A stretch of 64,000 bases of DNA from Plasmodium coatneyi. Its lineage: Eukaryota > Apicomplexa > Aconoidasida > Haemosporida > Plasmodiidae. Shown here piece after piece: positions 23,801 through 35,516 of the stretch (position 1 is its first letter; each line of letters opens with the position of its first letter). The position numbers were made by a program, and so were the translations under genes. Under the pieces are notes generated by a model, which searched no databases, was not told the origin of the DNA, and worked only from the letters and a program-made list of their open reading frames with translations. The stretch is from contig NC_033568.1 of assembly GCF_001680005.1 (NCBI RefSeq), positions 992,001 to 1,056,000 on the forward strand, read 5' to 3'.

Positions 23801-24400
23801 TGTTTGTGAAGAATGTATATAGAGACATGACTGTATCCACTCTCATCAATGAGCTGTCCAAGGCAAGATATCACATCCACGGGGTGAAGTACAACGAGGT
23901 GTCCTCCTTCTATAAGCTCATCTACATCCTAGACGGAAAGGATGTATTCGAAATAAAGCCAGACGCATCCATCGAGGACGTGTATGACATTGTGCTGAGG
24001 TACTCCAAGTCGAATTTTCTCCTCAAAGTGGTGAAGAAGGATGATCAAAGGGGAAGCGATCGTACCGGTGATGACGGAAGTAGCAACCTCGCGTTGAGTG
24101 ACATGCCCGAGATGCACCTCAGCTCGTACCCCTCCATCGTCGACCTGAGCCAAAACAACTTCCAAGTTGTGATGTACCTCCAGCTGAAGGCACTGGAAAA
24201 CAACAACCTCTTCAGAGACCCAACTACCCCCAAAATTATTATCAACAACGTCCCTTCCAGCACCTTTATTGTTTCCATCAAGGAATACCTCCTCATTTTA
24301 TTTAAGGACTATTTTGAGCGCCTAGAACTTTCCCAAAATCTCCACACCAGATTTTACGAATTTGAAATAAACCTAGTAATAGTCAGCATGAACCCCGTCA
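18370..24400 (+). repeat. Tandem ~130-residue modules within the LISP1-like protein
   Basis: A recurring core of the form (V/I)xN(V/I)Px(5-7)hxxxLL, where h is hydrophobic, appears about every 350-450 bases: near 19015, 19435, 19815, 20270, 20655, 21090, 21475, 21890, 22235, 22620, a weak one near 22990, one near 23445, 23800 and 24235, plus a possible one near 18430. Examples are VLNIPHNMYITEFL, IINVPEKITTDKLL and LKNIPFGITEDNLV. Each is followed by a helix-like stretch and then a strand such as FYLIKGS or FSLYVDND. The layout of strand, turn, helix, strands resembles ubiquitin-like (beta-grasp) domains, but that is an inference. Confidence 0.6.
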
Positions 24401-24600
24401 CGAAAAAGATACAAGAGCTGAACGCGAACATTCTGAGCAACCTCACTGTGTCCAATTTTTACAGCGTCTACTACAACGCTGGTTTGGTTCTACAGCTAGA
24501 CAAGGTCAAGATTTTCAAGCCCAATTTTTACGATGACTTTATTAAACACTTTTCCTCCGTCGTTATTGACTTTTCTTACGAGTCGCTGCAAAGGAGATGA
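20881..24600 (+). CDS. LISP1: LISP1-like protein, C-terminal part in the +1 frame
   Basis: Open from the A-run at 20865 to TGA at 24600 with no ATG near its beginning; the first codons (QKKSKKNYVD) read naturally as a continuation of the upstream ORF. Codon use and composition match the upstream part, and the ~130-residue repeated modules carry straight across the break, with one just before (about 20640-20870) and the next just after (about 21060). I therefore read this as the same protein, not a separate gene. Either the A11 run is a sequencing/assembly error (homopolymer), or this isolate carries a real frameshift. There is no intron with good splice sites at the junction and no membrane segment. 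Confidence 0.75.
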   Translation, partial: QKKSKKNYVDLDKITEVDTINVSDAELKTAQLYDKTLREILVKDYIDYNNISVSGYTLSIYVYDGVAYKPVVIFNVPLSATNKDIINFLLIKANHINTKKLVDEFLLLNEESFILMKTKTIVEQNVVFIGELTELINLDRTKLYIVHKPLFNPLDDIFRNVAGRKYDFKSEKNTVINVSEEKGTLTLNLMFNKNKKKVLTVLNIPHNMYITEFLRFVIGYQRKWIYKYVNFYLIKGSEKYVLNDYKDVIRYGRTISEIFKMCKSGDPCTLHIEFMGHDSANKLKKENLDNKDRGNVVIKELRSKLMADEIDNKKLDISVVCFEYNAGLYEKHLFGASRICNIPKNYTVADVLAYVKKKLKEETKMKNVDDLQLRIIFNESYVTIPAELNMEYVINYYFTNAPSIVSVSEKDELLNLVHVTLHDTVIDIKNDTFVKKSIPLYIKKGRHLQNVKLKNIPFGITEDNLVTYLLNYLTKNAEVIKFMKDNTSVCIYPNCNPVYVHLEKKQLSFVASLSYHIAKKKIIYLSTVESHENFYSQMSHFEFNFEKSQYFSETKANKKNNNPDVLMNIDVNIHFPNVHKTIRVKNFNMDMEIEDLLSKTFQSITTKSYKWKDLFTFVGSNSKYNHNGLGKDKPEGNYQEDKKAKTFKDQLYEEGNITFIFKSEHNAIHDYLISRVIYMPAMINYQTKYISLKTSISGFHNNSTTLYGFPSYLTPAFTLTIVQYNFFKLIGKTYLDLFGCSYDDRFNEEDPYDHTQIALKKRDPILKDSLKGESKKEKMRLIMRVRKKDVKYIDTIKDLTTSELNIECQKLENEEDMEECTDMISALNTSSIFWRSSVLGFMANSVVIRDNYNNTLMLPYIDFRVNEKILLQNILCHINLSPYLYKLFELTHIDKKGISFKKGLKNSVPHIQCLLSYGFSIYFDLSHNNKLDNYYGFQMGGVESFDITQVHSFQNLHEQHFVEFFLHNSDGTHVFVKNVYRDMTVSTLINELSKARYHIHGVKYNEVSSFYKLIYILDGKDVFEIKPDASIEDVYDIVLRYSKSNFLLKVVKKDDQRGSDRTGDDGSSNLALSDMPEMHLSSYPSIVDLSQNNFQVVMYLQLKALENNNLFRDPTTPKIIINNVPSSTFIVSIKEYLLILFKDYFERLELSQNLHTRFYEFEINLVIVSMNPVTKKIQELNANILSNLTVSNFYSVYYNAGLVLQLDKVKIFKPNFYDDFIKHFSSVVIDFSYESLQRR

Positions 24601-25925
24601 TACAGTGGGTGTCAAAAAAAGTGCACCCGAGGGGAGAGCGTTATAATTTTACACGAATGTGCACCTTCCCCCCTGATCGTTGCGTTTGTTACGAGCACCT
24701 TTTTAAGAGCTCCCCCTTATCAACCGTTGTGCTTCTGTAATTTTGTGGAACCCCACGAGATATCACCACATGGGGGGCTACTCCACACACGTGAGAGACA
24801 TCCAAAGAGCCACTTCTACTAGGATAGTGATTCCTAAAGAATTGACGGGGTGTGGAGAACTCCTCACCACTACATGCTAGAAAAAAAAAATAAACACCTT
24901 TTAAAGTTCCACTTTAACACGATTTTTTTTTAATAAACACATTTCGCACAATTGGGGGAAAACAGCCCCGCACTGTATCCACACTGAGGGCAAATTATTC
25001 AGCCGGTTTTCGGTCTCCCCGTTGTCCACAAAAGATTATGGGGATAAAGGCATTGGCAACGGTGGTACTTCGTATGTTGACATGTTTACATTGGCGTGTG
25101 TCCCTCCAAAAAGCGCTGCAAAACAGCCACACCGTTCGAGGGAAAATATGCATGTATTTCTCGCTCCGTGCAGACAGTGGGAATGACACTGTAAAGGTTT
25201 CCAACCCTCACATGCCATTTCGAAATAAAATTGGCGAAAAAAAAAAAAAATTTTATGTGGAGAAAAATGCGTGAATTTCTTCTGCACGGAAAAAAAAAAT
25301 ATATATTGCCAATCGTTGTAGCAAATACCAATGTATGACATTCCACATTTCACCTTTTTTAAAAAAAAAAAAAAATATAACTCAAAAGAAAACTGCAGGA
25401 TATAGCACGAAGGATTATAGGGGTCCGCTCCATTTTCGGAGACTTAAAATTGCTTCTGCGCAGAAAGACCATTGCAAGAAGGAAATTAAAAAAAACGTGT
25501 ATGCGAACGTATGCATTTATATGCATGCCCAGCGCACGCGCAGGTACATCGCCAAGTCGGAAGTGTGACACTCCGCTTGCCAACATATTATAGCAGTTTT
25601 CCACGTCGGCAAGGGAAACTGCCTTCCTTGCCGTGATACGACTTTTTTCGTGCAGTCAGTCAGTAGATTGATCGATCAACCGATTGGTCAACGGGGGGAG
25701 CAGTCCACAAGCTGAACAGTCCACTCGGTTAATAATCAACCGGCATAACAACCAAACAACCAAACAGCAAAATAGCTAAACACCCCCCTGGCCGCACAAA
25801 TTTGAAGAAGTCTTCCCAGCCAAATGATTACATAACATTTCACAAAATAAATACGAAAAAGGAAAGAAAAAATTCATCAAAGTTCTTTTGGTCCCCCCTT
25901 CTTTTTCACAATCATCGTGTTAACT
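24601..25925. other. Intergenic region between the LISP1-like gene and UFD1
   Basis: Both flanking genes are on the + strand, so this holds the 3' UTR of the first and the promoter/5' UTR of UFD1. Short open frames show no coding character. The A/T runs at about 25240-25380 are simple sequence. Confidence 0.55.
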
Positions 25926-28094
25926 ATGGTAAAAATTGAAACATTAAAACGTGTAAGCATGATGTATATACGAAATTTCAAAAAAAAAAAAAAGGTGATG
26001 GAAAAAATTGTCTTTATTCCCCTTTCCGCAGTGGAGTTTTACGAATTTTAATAATTTCCTGGGAAGGGACTTTTTAAACATATCCGAACCGTTCACGGAA
26101 GAATACACTTGCTATCCTGTGTCATTCATTGGGAAAGATGACATGGAAAATGGAAACAAAAGTAACTACTATTTTGTGCTGATCGTGCTTACCCAGCAGT
26201 GCTGCTAGAAGGACACTGTCAGCTCAACCTACTTCATCAGGCACAGCTGATGTGCATACATGATAAACAAATAATACTACGTGTTGAAAACGATTAACCG
26301 TGGGAGGGGCATGTTTAATTTTTCCACCGTGTCGTTCTACTCCTACACATTCGAGTAATCCATCTTCCCTTTCGTTTCACTACCCCAAGTTATACTTCCA
26401 CAGACTGCTCTAAATGCCCTAGCTAGGAGGCACATTTCATGGCCAATGCTGTTCGAAGTTTCTAACCCGTACACGGTAAGAGTCGTTTTTTCCTGAAGGG
26501 GTCTACATCAAATGAAGCCAGTTGAATGATGACCCCAAGTGTATAAGGAGGAAGCTCCCTTGGACGACACACCTGTTTTGGCAATTACTCACCGACAACC
26601 AAATTTATCTGTTCCAAATTGCATTACAGGAGAAGCGCACACACAGTGGGGTTCTGGAGTTTATTTCAGACGAGGGGACGTGCCACATGCCATACTGGGT
26701 AAGGGACGCTGAATTGGCACGAGAGGCATTAATCTCCCAGCGAAAACGACGCTCACGCTAGCGTGCAAATTTAATAGAGCACACATTAATGGTGTACCTA
26801 TGTAAGTGCGTATAAATGGCATTTCTTCCGTGCCCTCCCTTCGCAGATGATGCAGCAGCTGTGCCTGAAGGAAGGAGACATCGTGAGAGTCACCAGCGTT
26901 AGCCTACCCAAAGGCACATTTGTTAAACTGAAGCCGTGCTCGACGGATTTTATGGAACTCTCCAACCACAGAGCTGTGTACAGTTACATGGGTTCAGGGT
27001 TAAGGGGGTACCTCCCCCCCTAATCAACAAGCAAATGTGTGTATTGCTATATTTGGAGCATCTTTTTGTGCTTGATTGATTAGGCTGAAATGTGCAAAAC
27101 GGTTTTCTTTTTTTTTGTCTCCATTCAGCCTTGAAACGGCCCTGCGGAATTACGCCACCCTGACCATTGGCGACAATATCGTAATTCACTACTTGGGAAA
27201 GACATACGAGATAAAGATTGTGGTACAGTTTTTTTTTTTTTAGAAGCGGCTCGAAATGGCCCTAACATGTGTGCGTGAACGGACCGGTTTTTAGCAACCC
27301 ATCTTGTTTGTTCCATCTACATATACACAACAATTTTTACGCACCCTTTTCTTGGCACGCAGGACTTGAAACCCGCCTTCGCATGCACTATTATCGAAAC
27401 GGACGTCGAGGTTGAATTTGAAGAGCCAGCGGACTACAACCAAAGTAATTACACTTGCACGCACCAACGTTTGCATTTATTTCTGCATCCATTTTAAGGT
27501 AGTCAGTAATACATACTTTTTACGTGCACTCACATCACAGGTGTGCAATATGTAGAGGAGCCCGTGTCCGTGGAAGAAAGCGTAAGTGGAAAAAAAAAAA
27601 AAAATATATATATATAAACTATAAAGGGGAGTCACGCCACTGCTATGTGGACTCCATTTAGCATTAAAGGGATCTCCATACGACCATTTCGCGTAGCCTT
27701 TTGAGCTCCCCCCTGATCAGCACGCAAATGTGTGTGTACCTGTACAAACATCACAAATGGGCCCTTAACCCGCTTTAGAAATTCAAAGGAAAGGGACAAA
27801 GGACAGATGGAAAAGTCTGCAAAACCAGTAAGAAGGATAAAGTCAAGCAGAAGGTTGTTGAAAATATTGAGCCGTGGAAGGATAAGCTAGTTGGAGGAGT
27901 CAGGGTAATTCTTCAAACGATCAATCAATAATACTTCTTTTCATGTAAATGCGATCCATATATAAATAAGTGAAGTACTAAAATATGCTGCCAAATGACC
28001 TCCTTTTTAGACCAAGTGTGCCGAGTATGAAGATCTGCTAAGGAAGGGCCGTATCCCTGGAATAATCGGAAAATTTCAAGAACGAAAAAACTGA
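25926..28094 (+). CDS. UFD1: Ubiquitin fusion degradation protein UFD1, ten exons, about 289 aa
   Basis: Exons: 25926-25952, 26032-26161, 26390-26475, 26630-26698, 26847-26977, 27129-27222, 27363-27444, 27541-27581, 27779-27904, 28011-28094. All introns are GT-AG and every join keeps phase. The spliced product follows the UFD1 family through: NKIILPQTALNALARR, HSGVLEFISDEGTCHMPYW, LPKGTFVKLKPCSTDF, LETALRNYATLTIGD and YEIKIVDLKPAFACTIIETD, i.e. the double-psi barrel and alpha+beta UT3 subdomains, then a short basic tail. UFD1 with NPL4 is the CDC48/p97 cofactor that extracts ubiquitylated proteins, as in ERAD. There is no signal peptide, so this should be the cytosolic/nuclear form rather than the apicoplast SELMA paralogue. 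Exon 1 (MVKIETLKR) is chosen by its donor and phase and is the least certain. Confidence 0.93.
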
Positions 28095-28231
28095 GGACAA
28101 TCAAGGGCATGCAGTGTACACTTTTGTATACGTTTTGGCTCCTGTTCGGTTTGCCTCCATTTAGTTACCACGCTGAAGGGAGCTCCTTCTCTTCACAAGC
28201 CATAATTCGAATTCGTGTAAATTTGTGTATT

Positions 28232-28272
<41 letters not shown>

Positions 28273-29006
28273 GTCACCTCTGCGTATTCACAAATATTTT
28301 TTGTTAAAATGTGTTTTATGTATGATTAGCAACTTGCAACAAAAAAAATAAAAAAATGCGAAAGGGGAAAAACTACCCAAAACGATCCGAAAAATGAAAG
28401 CCCATTTTCGGAAAAAAAAAAAAAAATTTTTAAGTCACCTCATCCAATATGCATAGCGAAAACAATTGCTTCAAATCTTCTCGCAAAATATATAGAGAGA
28501 AAAAAAATGCATTGGTGTGATCGCGGCGTATCCATAAATGTATGCAGTAAGTGTAAACATTTGTGTGATTAGTTTTGGAAGAGTAGAACGCACGTGATAA
28601 TGATAGCTTAACCCGAGCAGCGTAATTTGGAATCAAGAAAAAATAAAATAACCTTTGCGGCCCACACTGAACACGAAAGAGGGTCCCCTACTCATCATCA
28701 CTAAACCGTGAGAAGAACTAAATTGCATGAGGGAACGAGCAGTCGAACAGGCGATGTGACGGCATATCGCACCAACCGTTAAGGAAGCAAAAACGGAGGA
28801 ACAAGGTTAACACCCTCACCACCCACAAGGAGCGATTGCCCAACACGTTGTATGCATCACCTCACAAAGGGACCAATCCAAATCTGTGTGCAACCCCCCA
28901 AAGGATCGTATAGCATCGTATCACGTGGTAGCGCATCTGATTGCAGCGCCATTTCCAGCAGACCAACCAGTTATACACGAAAATAAAAATAAGGCAACCG
29001 TTTAAA
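28095..29006. other. Intergenic region with a T35 tract
   Basis: Contains an uninterrupted run of about 35 T at 28235-28269, just past the UFD1 stop, then AT-rich spacer and the 5' UTR of the next gene. No gene seen. Confidence 0.6.
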
Positions 29007-30130
29007 ATGAACAAAAAATGTGAAGAGATAAAACTAAACTACTACACATGCTTGAATAGCAGCAAGAGGGACCCCAGCAGGTGCAGGGGTGTGGAAGCCG
29101 AACTCAGGGAATGCTCCAAAACGTAAGCACGCACAAATAAATATATGCACATATGTTCGTATATATGTTTATATTTATGCACACGGGGTGGGGGGGTCTT
29201 CTCTTTCGGACCAAGTTCAAAAGTAGAAGACCTCTTGAGCGTTTTCCGTGAAAGGACGAGGAAAATTAAAAAAGGAAAGAGATGGAACGTCGAGAGAGGG
29301 AAACGGCGAGCACACACGTTGCCCTCCCCATTCGTGAAAACTGACTTCCTAAACGTAATGAACTGGTCAGAGTGTATCCCCCCTCTCATGCACATATCAT
29401 ATCATATCGCCGTGTGCCAACCTACCTGCAACGATAATTCATCACGCTTCTCTTCGTTACGTCCACCACAGGACAGGGGACTCCTACTGCATAGACGAGA
29501 TTAACAACCTTATGGATTGTTCCAGGTATTTTTACGCTCCCCACAGAATGGGTTATATGCAAATGGAAAACCCACAATCTGACAGCCGCATGACGCGTAA
29601 TAGAATTTTCCGAACGAACATTTCGTTTGTTCCATCCCGAAATGCAAAGCGGGACAAATTACATGAAATAGCTATTAATTCGTTTTGTTGGCCCCCAATT
29701 TATTAGGAACCCCGATCCCACAGCTTGCGCGAAGGAGTTTTTCCTTTTCCGCGAGTGCAACCGCCCGGATGGACCGCACATGCTGATAGAGGTTCTTTGA
29801 AAAGCGGAAAAGGAGGCAAATAGAATGTACACGCGGGAACACACCTGCCTCGTCCAAACACACATATCCACGTGGATGCATAGATACGTGTACTCCTACG
29901 CATGTATACTCACCTGCGCATTCACCCCCACAACCTTCCTCCACCGACAGGACGGAAAATACGTAATTGCGAAGGAACACCTGGACAAGTACAACGTTAG
30001 CAGCGCCACCATAGGGCCTGTGGACGCCCCAGAAAGGGTCAACTCCAACACGGCAGCATTTCTGGAAAAAATGAAAGAAACGCTGCACTTAAAAAATTTC
30101 AAGGAAAAATTCGTTGCATACAAGTGGTGA
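29007..30130 (+). CDS. Quadruple CX9C protein (CHCH family), four exons, 144 aa
   Basis: Exons 29007-29122, 29472-29525, 29707-29791 and 29951-30130, with GT-AG introns and phases 2, 2 and 0 that all join in frame. The product has four CX9C motifs: CEEIKLNYYTC, CRGVEAELREC, CIDEINNLMDC and CAKEFFLFREC, i.e. two twin-CX9C helical hairpins, then a 60-residue C-terminal tail. Twin CX9C proteins are imported into the mitochondrial intermembrane space through the MIA/Erv pathway, oxidised there, and serve respiratory-complex assembly or structure. Four motifs in a row are best known from the complex I subunit NDUFA8, yet Plasmodium has no conventional complex I, so the partner must be something else. 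There is no cleavable presequence, as is usual for this class. Confidence 0.88.
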
Positions 30131-30714
30131 ATGTGCAGAAGCGCCGTCATGTGAACAAGAGGAATTTCTATCCCTCCAATATATTCTTTTTTTTTTCTCG
30201 TTTTTTTAAAAATGTAAGGGTGGCACACGTGGTGTGTTGTACTCCCCAGTTTCGCACAGAATGATCGCACGTGATCACATGATGCTCTGCATTCCTGTGG
30301 AAACACTTCCAATGGAAATGTTTTAACATTTGTTTAAACTTTGACACTTATACGGTATGGAATAGTTTTATACCCACGACTGCAATGTTTGCAGCGTCGG
30401 ATTAGAATGCCCCAAATGGGGTGGATAGGAAAAAAAAAATCTTTACAGTAGGATGAGCATAATTTATATAGTCCCTGTTATGCGTTTTTTTTTTTCCCTC
30501 AACAACAGTGTAAGCTTATGCAGTGGAGTGAATACTCCCCTTCAATAAAATAAAAAAGGATGTATGCTCCTGTGGAGGATGTCCATTCTGACTTCTTAAA
30601 GAGTTCCATACACCCATGTAAGGCAATCACTACGGTGGGTTTATGTATGCATGTAACAAGCCAATAATGGCCGCAAATTGCCACTACCCGCTTGGCCTGG
30701 CTTGGCGCCCCCCA
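30131..30714. other. Convergent intergenic region between the CX9C gene and MCM2
   Basis: The two flanking genes end toward each other here, so this holds both 3' UTRs. No further gene is visible. Confidence 0.6.
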
Positions 30715-33700
30715 TCACAGCTTAAACTTTTTGCTGATGATGCCCTCGACGCCGTCCCGCTTTATAACCGCGTACTGCTCGTTGAAAACCTTGGACTTCA
30801 TCCAGTTGACAATTTGGTACTCGGAAAACTTATTCTGCATGGCTGTTTTCATAAAAATTTGCAACGGAAGGAAAACATTGTTCGGGTTCAAAATTTCCGT
30901 TTCGTTTTCGGTTCCCGATTCGGCATCATTTTGGAAGGCCTTGGCAGATGCATTTTTTAGATTTTCCCTTTGGATGGTCTGTTGTATGGTTCTTCTAACC
31001 AATTCGCAAAGGACTTCATGGCCACCTCTGAAGAGAGCCCGGTACCTAGCGAATTCCTTACTTAACTGTTTAGCGACAGCGAATCTTTGACAGGACACAT
31101 AAGATTCAAGCAACGTTGCAATTGCGTAATCTACATCTTTGGAGACAATTTGTTGAGACAATCTCATTTTAGCATTTGCTTCAGCAATACGAATGATACT
31201 TTCGATATGTCTTAAGGTTAATGGGTACCCCCCTGATGCGCTAGCCTTTTGTCTAACACGGCTGTAAAAATTGGAAAGCTTTGCACTAATTTCTGCATAG
31301 GGCACATCTGACAAGCTCGGCTTACAGTTGGTTCTCGCATAGATGATATACTTTTGCAATAAATCCTGTGGAATTGGTTCATACGCAGAAGAGGAGACAA
31401 TCACATTTTTTAAATTTTCAATTCTTTTCTGATAATTTTGTGTGTTCTCCAATTTCGGGTGACTCAATTGATGGTTTGTGACGACATACTCGGCTAGGTA
31501 AAAATCCTCGTCCACATTTGGAATATCTCTCAAGACGGTAATTAAATCGAATCTGCTTAAAATGGGATCAGAAAGATCTACGTTTTCTTTAAATGTCAGC
31601 GTCGGGTCGTATCTACCATATATCGGATTTGCAGCAGCGATCACGGCGCATCTAGCCCTTAACGTCGTTACAATACCAGCTTTCGAAATTGAGATGGATT
31701 GCTGTTCCATGGCTTCATGAATACTGACTCTATCCTTATCTGTCATTTTGTCGAACTCGTCAATGATGCAGATTCCTTCGTCAGCCAAGACTAATGCTCC
31801 TCCTTCTAATGTCCACTCGTTAGTTGTGTAGTCCTTTCTCACTCCAGCAGTTAAACCAACGGCGGAAGCTCCCTTACCAGTTGTATACACAGTTCTTAGG
31901 TTAGTCTTATGCACATATTGCAATACTTGTGATTTTCCCAACCCTGGGTCTCCTAAAAGAAGCACATTGATATCTCCTCTGATGGTATGCCCCCCTTTGA
32001 AGCTATTTAAAATGTCTTTATTTTGAATTCCAAAGTTGCTGTTGTCACTACCTTTTGCATTATTTTTGTCTCCCCCTTTTTGGACCCCTCCAAATAATGC
32101 ATACGCAATAGACGTTTTGATATCCTTGTGTCCCCAAATAGCTGGTGCGATGGAGGTGATAATTCTTTCCCTTATGTTTGGATCTTTGGACAATTTTATA
32201 ATATCCTTAATGTCATCTTCTGTTAATTCACTCAGTTGAATATCCTCTTTTCTCTCTATATTGTTTGCTTCAATTTCTGTTTGCAAAATGGGGAAGCCGT
32301 ACTTTATGTTCAGTCCTATGTCGTACTTGGTTTTGTATATTCCCAGTACTTCTACTTCTTCTCCTGGTTTTACTTTATCTACTAAATCCCCTGTGACTAT
32401 TACTTCCCTCTGTCTGGGGGCTCTACCAGCTGGAACAGAACTGGGTGATTCTTGCAGCGTAATTTTTTGAAAATCTGTGTAAGCCGTTTTGATTCTGTCC
32501 ACTGAGAAAGTGGCCGATTGGCAGTGTGGGCAGCGTCTAGGAAGTACTGGTTTCTTCCCATCAGCAAAATAAATGGGTACTTCTGATAAGGTGGTATCAC
32601 AAGAATTACACTTCAGGTACATGACTCTCAGTTTAGGCAATACGTAACCCCTCTTTATACACACCCCTGTGACTTTAATTAATGTGTTCAATTCGGTGCA
32701 CCTTAAATTTCTTAACTGAGTAGAATAGGGCCAGTCCTTCAAAACGACTTTGCACAATCTTCCTTTATACAGCTTTGGAGAAATTCTATAAGCCTCCACC
32801 ATGAGGCATTCGTGTAGCACTTCTAATATTTGTTCTGGCTTAAATTCGATCCATTGGACTAAATTTTCACAATGGAATTGAATCAGATGTTTCGCTGACA
32901 CGATTAGGGTGTGCTTATCATTTAAAATCATTTTTTCTATTTTGTCAATATAATACTGATGAGAGTTGTTCATACTTTCTTCATCATTTCCTTCTGATTG
33001 GATAGATTGGTCCAAATTGACCCCCATGGAATCTTTCAAAGAAAACTTATGCAGGAAGTAGCGGAAGCATGTGTCTGCTGCTTGCTGGTATCTTTCATCA
33101 AATATGACATCCTTTGGATTTACAGAGAGACATATTTTGGCGCTTTCCAAATTTGATAAATCAGGGATATCTGTTTCCTCTGCTGAGAGATGCATATTTT
33201 CTCTTCTCTTTGCAACTTTTTCTGCTACTTTGTCAAATATGTCTTCTTCTTCATCATCTCCCTCTAGCTGATCTTCTAGTGTCTTCCAAAATTTATTCTT
33301 TTCATATTTCCCTTCCTGTTTCCTTTGCATTTGTATGTGTCTTTCTGCTGCTCTTCTCGCTTTCAAGTTGTCTTCATAGTCCAGCTCATCGTCGATAAAA
33401 TCATCATCATACTCGTCATTGTCTAGCCCCAAATTTCGGAGCTTTTGCATTTCCTTCTTTTCATCGTCCACTCCGAATATGAACCCTTCATCCTCTTCAA
33501 ACAGACTCTCTCCTTCCAGCTCCGCTTGCCTCTCTTCCTCGTTTAATCTTCCTTCATCGTCTAACAGGTCTTCCTCGTCAATGTCGTACTTGTTCGACTC
33601 TAAGTCTTCCTCCAGTTTTTTATCCTTGTCCTGCGGTGTGTGTGTGGGAAGAATGGCAGGGCATGAGGGAGCCATTCACGGGTGATGTTACGTGTGAAGT

Positions 33701-33830
33701 CACCCCTTGGTGGGGGCCATAAATATGCGCCCAGTGCGAAGATGCAAAAAGAAAAAAAATGGTGCACTGAAACGTGGAATCGTTTGTTCCACTTTCCACG
33801 CTTATCAAGCATCTCCTGTATTACCTCCAT
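30715..33830 (-). CDS. MCM2: DNA replication licensing factor MCM2, about 973 aa
   Basis: Main exon 33630-30715. A likely first exon of only ATG GAG lies at 33830-33825, followed by a GTAATA...CCGCAG intron, phase 0. Reading the intron through gives an implausible N-terminus (MAPSCPAILP). The protein has an acidic N-terminal region, a C4 zinc finger (CNSC about residue 341, CPHC about 368), Walker A GDPGLGKS (about 562-569), Walker B IIDEFDKM (about 624), arginine finger SRFD (about 692) and a C-terminal lid. Length and motif order fit MCM2, a subunit of the hexameric replicative helicase loaded at origins. In Plasmodium it serves the repeated S phases of schizogony. The tiny first exon could be replaced by an alternative upstream exon. 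Confidence 0.95.
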
Positions 33831-34198
33831 TGCTGTGTGGAAAAGGTGGAATGGTTTTTATTTAAAGGGGCCCCTCAAATGGGGGTGGGTGCAAAACATC
33901 TACTTTTCCTTTTATTCCTGCTCTTGAAAGGTGTACACACTCGTAGCATGCGCACCGCACAATCGTTATGTCCTCCGGATTTTAAGCTTTTCCCTTCTTC
34001 AGCAGTAATTTATTGTAATTCCTGCTCGCCCAGCAACTTCGTTGCCTATCCCTGCAACTTTGCACGGCTCGATATCAGTTCGTTGTGCTTTTATTGGAAC
34101 TCGGGCATTGCTTTGCACTTCCTCGCTCTTGTGTGTTTAGTGGTGTACATTTACAATTTTGTGCGAATATTTTTTTTTCCTCTTTTCCTTCGGAAAAA

Positions 34199-34232
<34 letters not shown>

Positions 34233-35516
34233 GGCATGCGCTCATGCGATAAAGCGGTTTCCCCCGCTCGATGTTGCCTTGAAAAACGATTTGCAAATTT
34301 TGTGCAAAATAAATGTGTAATGGGCCCCAATGAGCTGCGCGGATGTCCTCATGTGGGATTATTTACCGATTGTTTTAAGATGAACCTTTTTGCTTTCTCC
34401 TCACCTTTTTTAAGCGCATATTTGAAAAAATTTTTTTGCTAATTTTTTTTCTGGCATTAAACCAAAAATAGTAACCCCTGCGAAGGCAAAGAAATGCATG
34501 TGTCTTAAGATGCTCTGCTGATACTGCACAGAAGGTTTGCTCCTTTTATCCCAATTTTGTTGGAGAGAAATCCCAATTCGCAGCACACCTCGCGCCCAAG
34601 CAGGCACATACGTACGTGCGTCGCGCTGTGTTCGGGAAAAGGGACTTTACACGTTTTTATCGCGACCTTAGCTGCAGGAAAACGCGAAAGAACGAGAAAA
34701 AACAATTCGATCAATTTAGTAGCGCATACGTATGCCTTCTCCTTGGGAGGAAAAAATAAGCTGAATAGTCACTTCCTTTTGGCGCGCTTTCCCATTGCTT
34801 TGTTATTTTCCTCCCCGCGGGTATTTGAAAAAGCGCCAAAAATTTGAACAGTGCAATTTTTTGCATCCGAAATGGGTAAATTTATTCGTAAAATGTGTAA
34901 AAAGGGAGTACACACATTTTGCAGGTAAATCATCATACACAAGTGCTGCTCGCTTTTTTTATTTTCCTGACCCAAGGGGTGGTGGCATAGGAAACGTAAA
35001 AAGGGGAGAAAAACGTAAGTGCGCATAAGGAAATATGGGAATACTCACACGGGCAGGGAAAACATGGAAATACTTACGCGAGCATAGGAAAACCTCCAAA
35101 GCAAACACATAAAAAAAAAAAAAAACACTTTGGGGGAATAAGCAACTTGGCAACGTGGCACATGTAATTCATTAAAAGGCAATTGAAAAAAATGATATTT
35201 TAATTAAAATGATTTAAAAAACTGAAAAAAAAAAATTTAAATTAATGGGAAAAAATAATAGCACTTCTGTGGGGGAAAAAAATGAACAACCTTTTACAGG
35301 AACAACGTAAACAATTAAAGGACACTTAATAAAGCCATTTTCCCTGCAAAGCGTCTCGCCTTTTTGTAGCAACTTCGATTTTCACATCAATTCGAAACAA
35401 TTGTCGAACAACACGTGGCCAATAGGAAGTCAATTCGCGGCCACTTTAACAACGGCGAGTTGTCTGCTGGGTCCACGTCCACTTGCTCTCATGACATTCG
35501 TTTAATCATTGACCAT
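33831..35516. other. Intergenic region between two minus-strand genes
   Basis: Upstream of MCM2 and downstream of the DEK-C-like gene. There is a poly-T of about 27 around 34206-34232 and many short runs. A 222-codon open frame on the + strand (33774-34442) is Phe/Cys-rich and overlaps the MCM2 5' end, so I do not call it. Confidence 0.55.

Noticed and set aside
33774..34442. 222-codon + frame upstream of MCM2
   Set aside because: Phe/Cys-rich translation through homopolymers, overlapping the MCM2 first exon; no domain.
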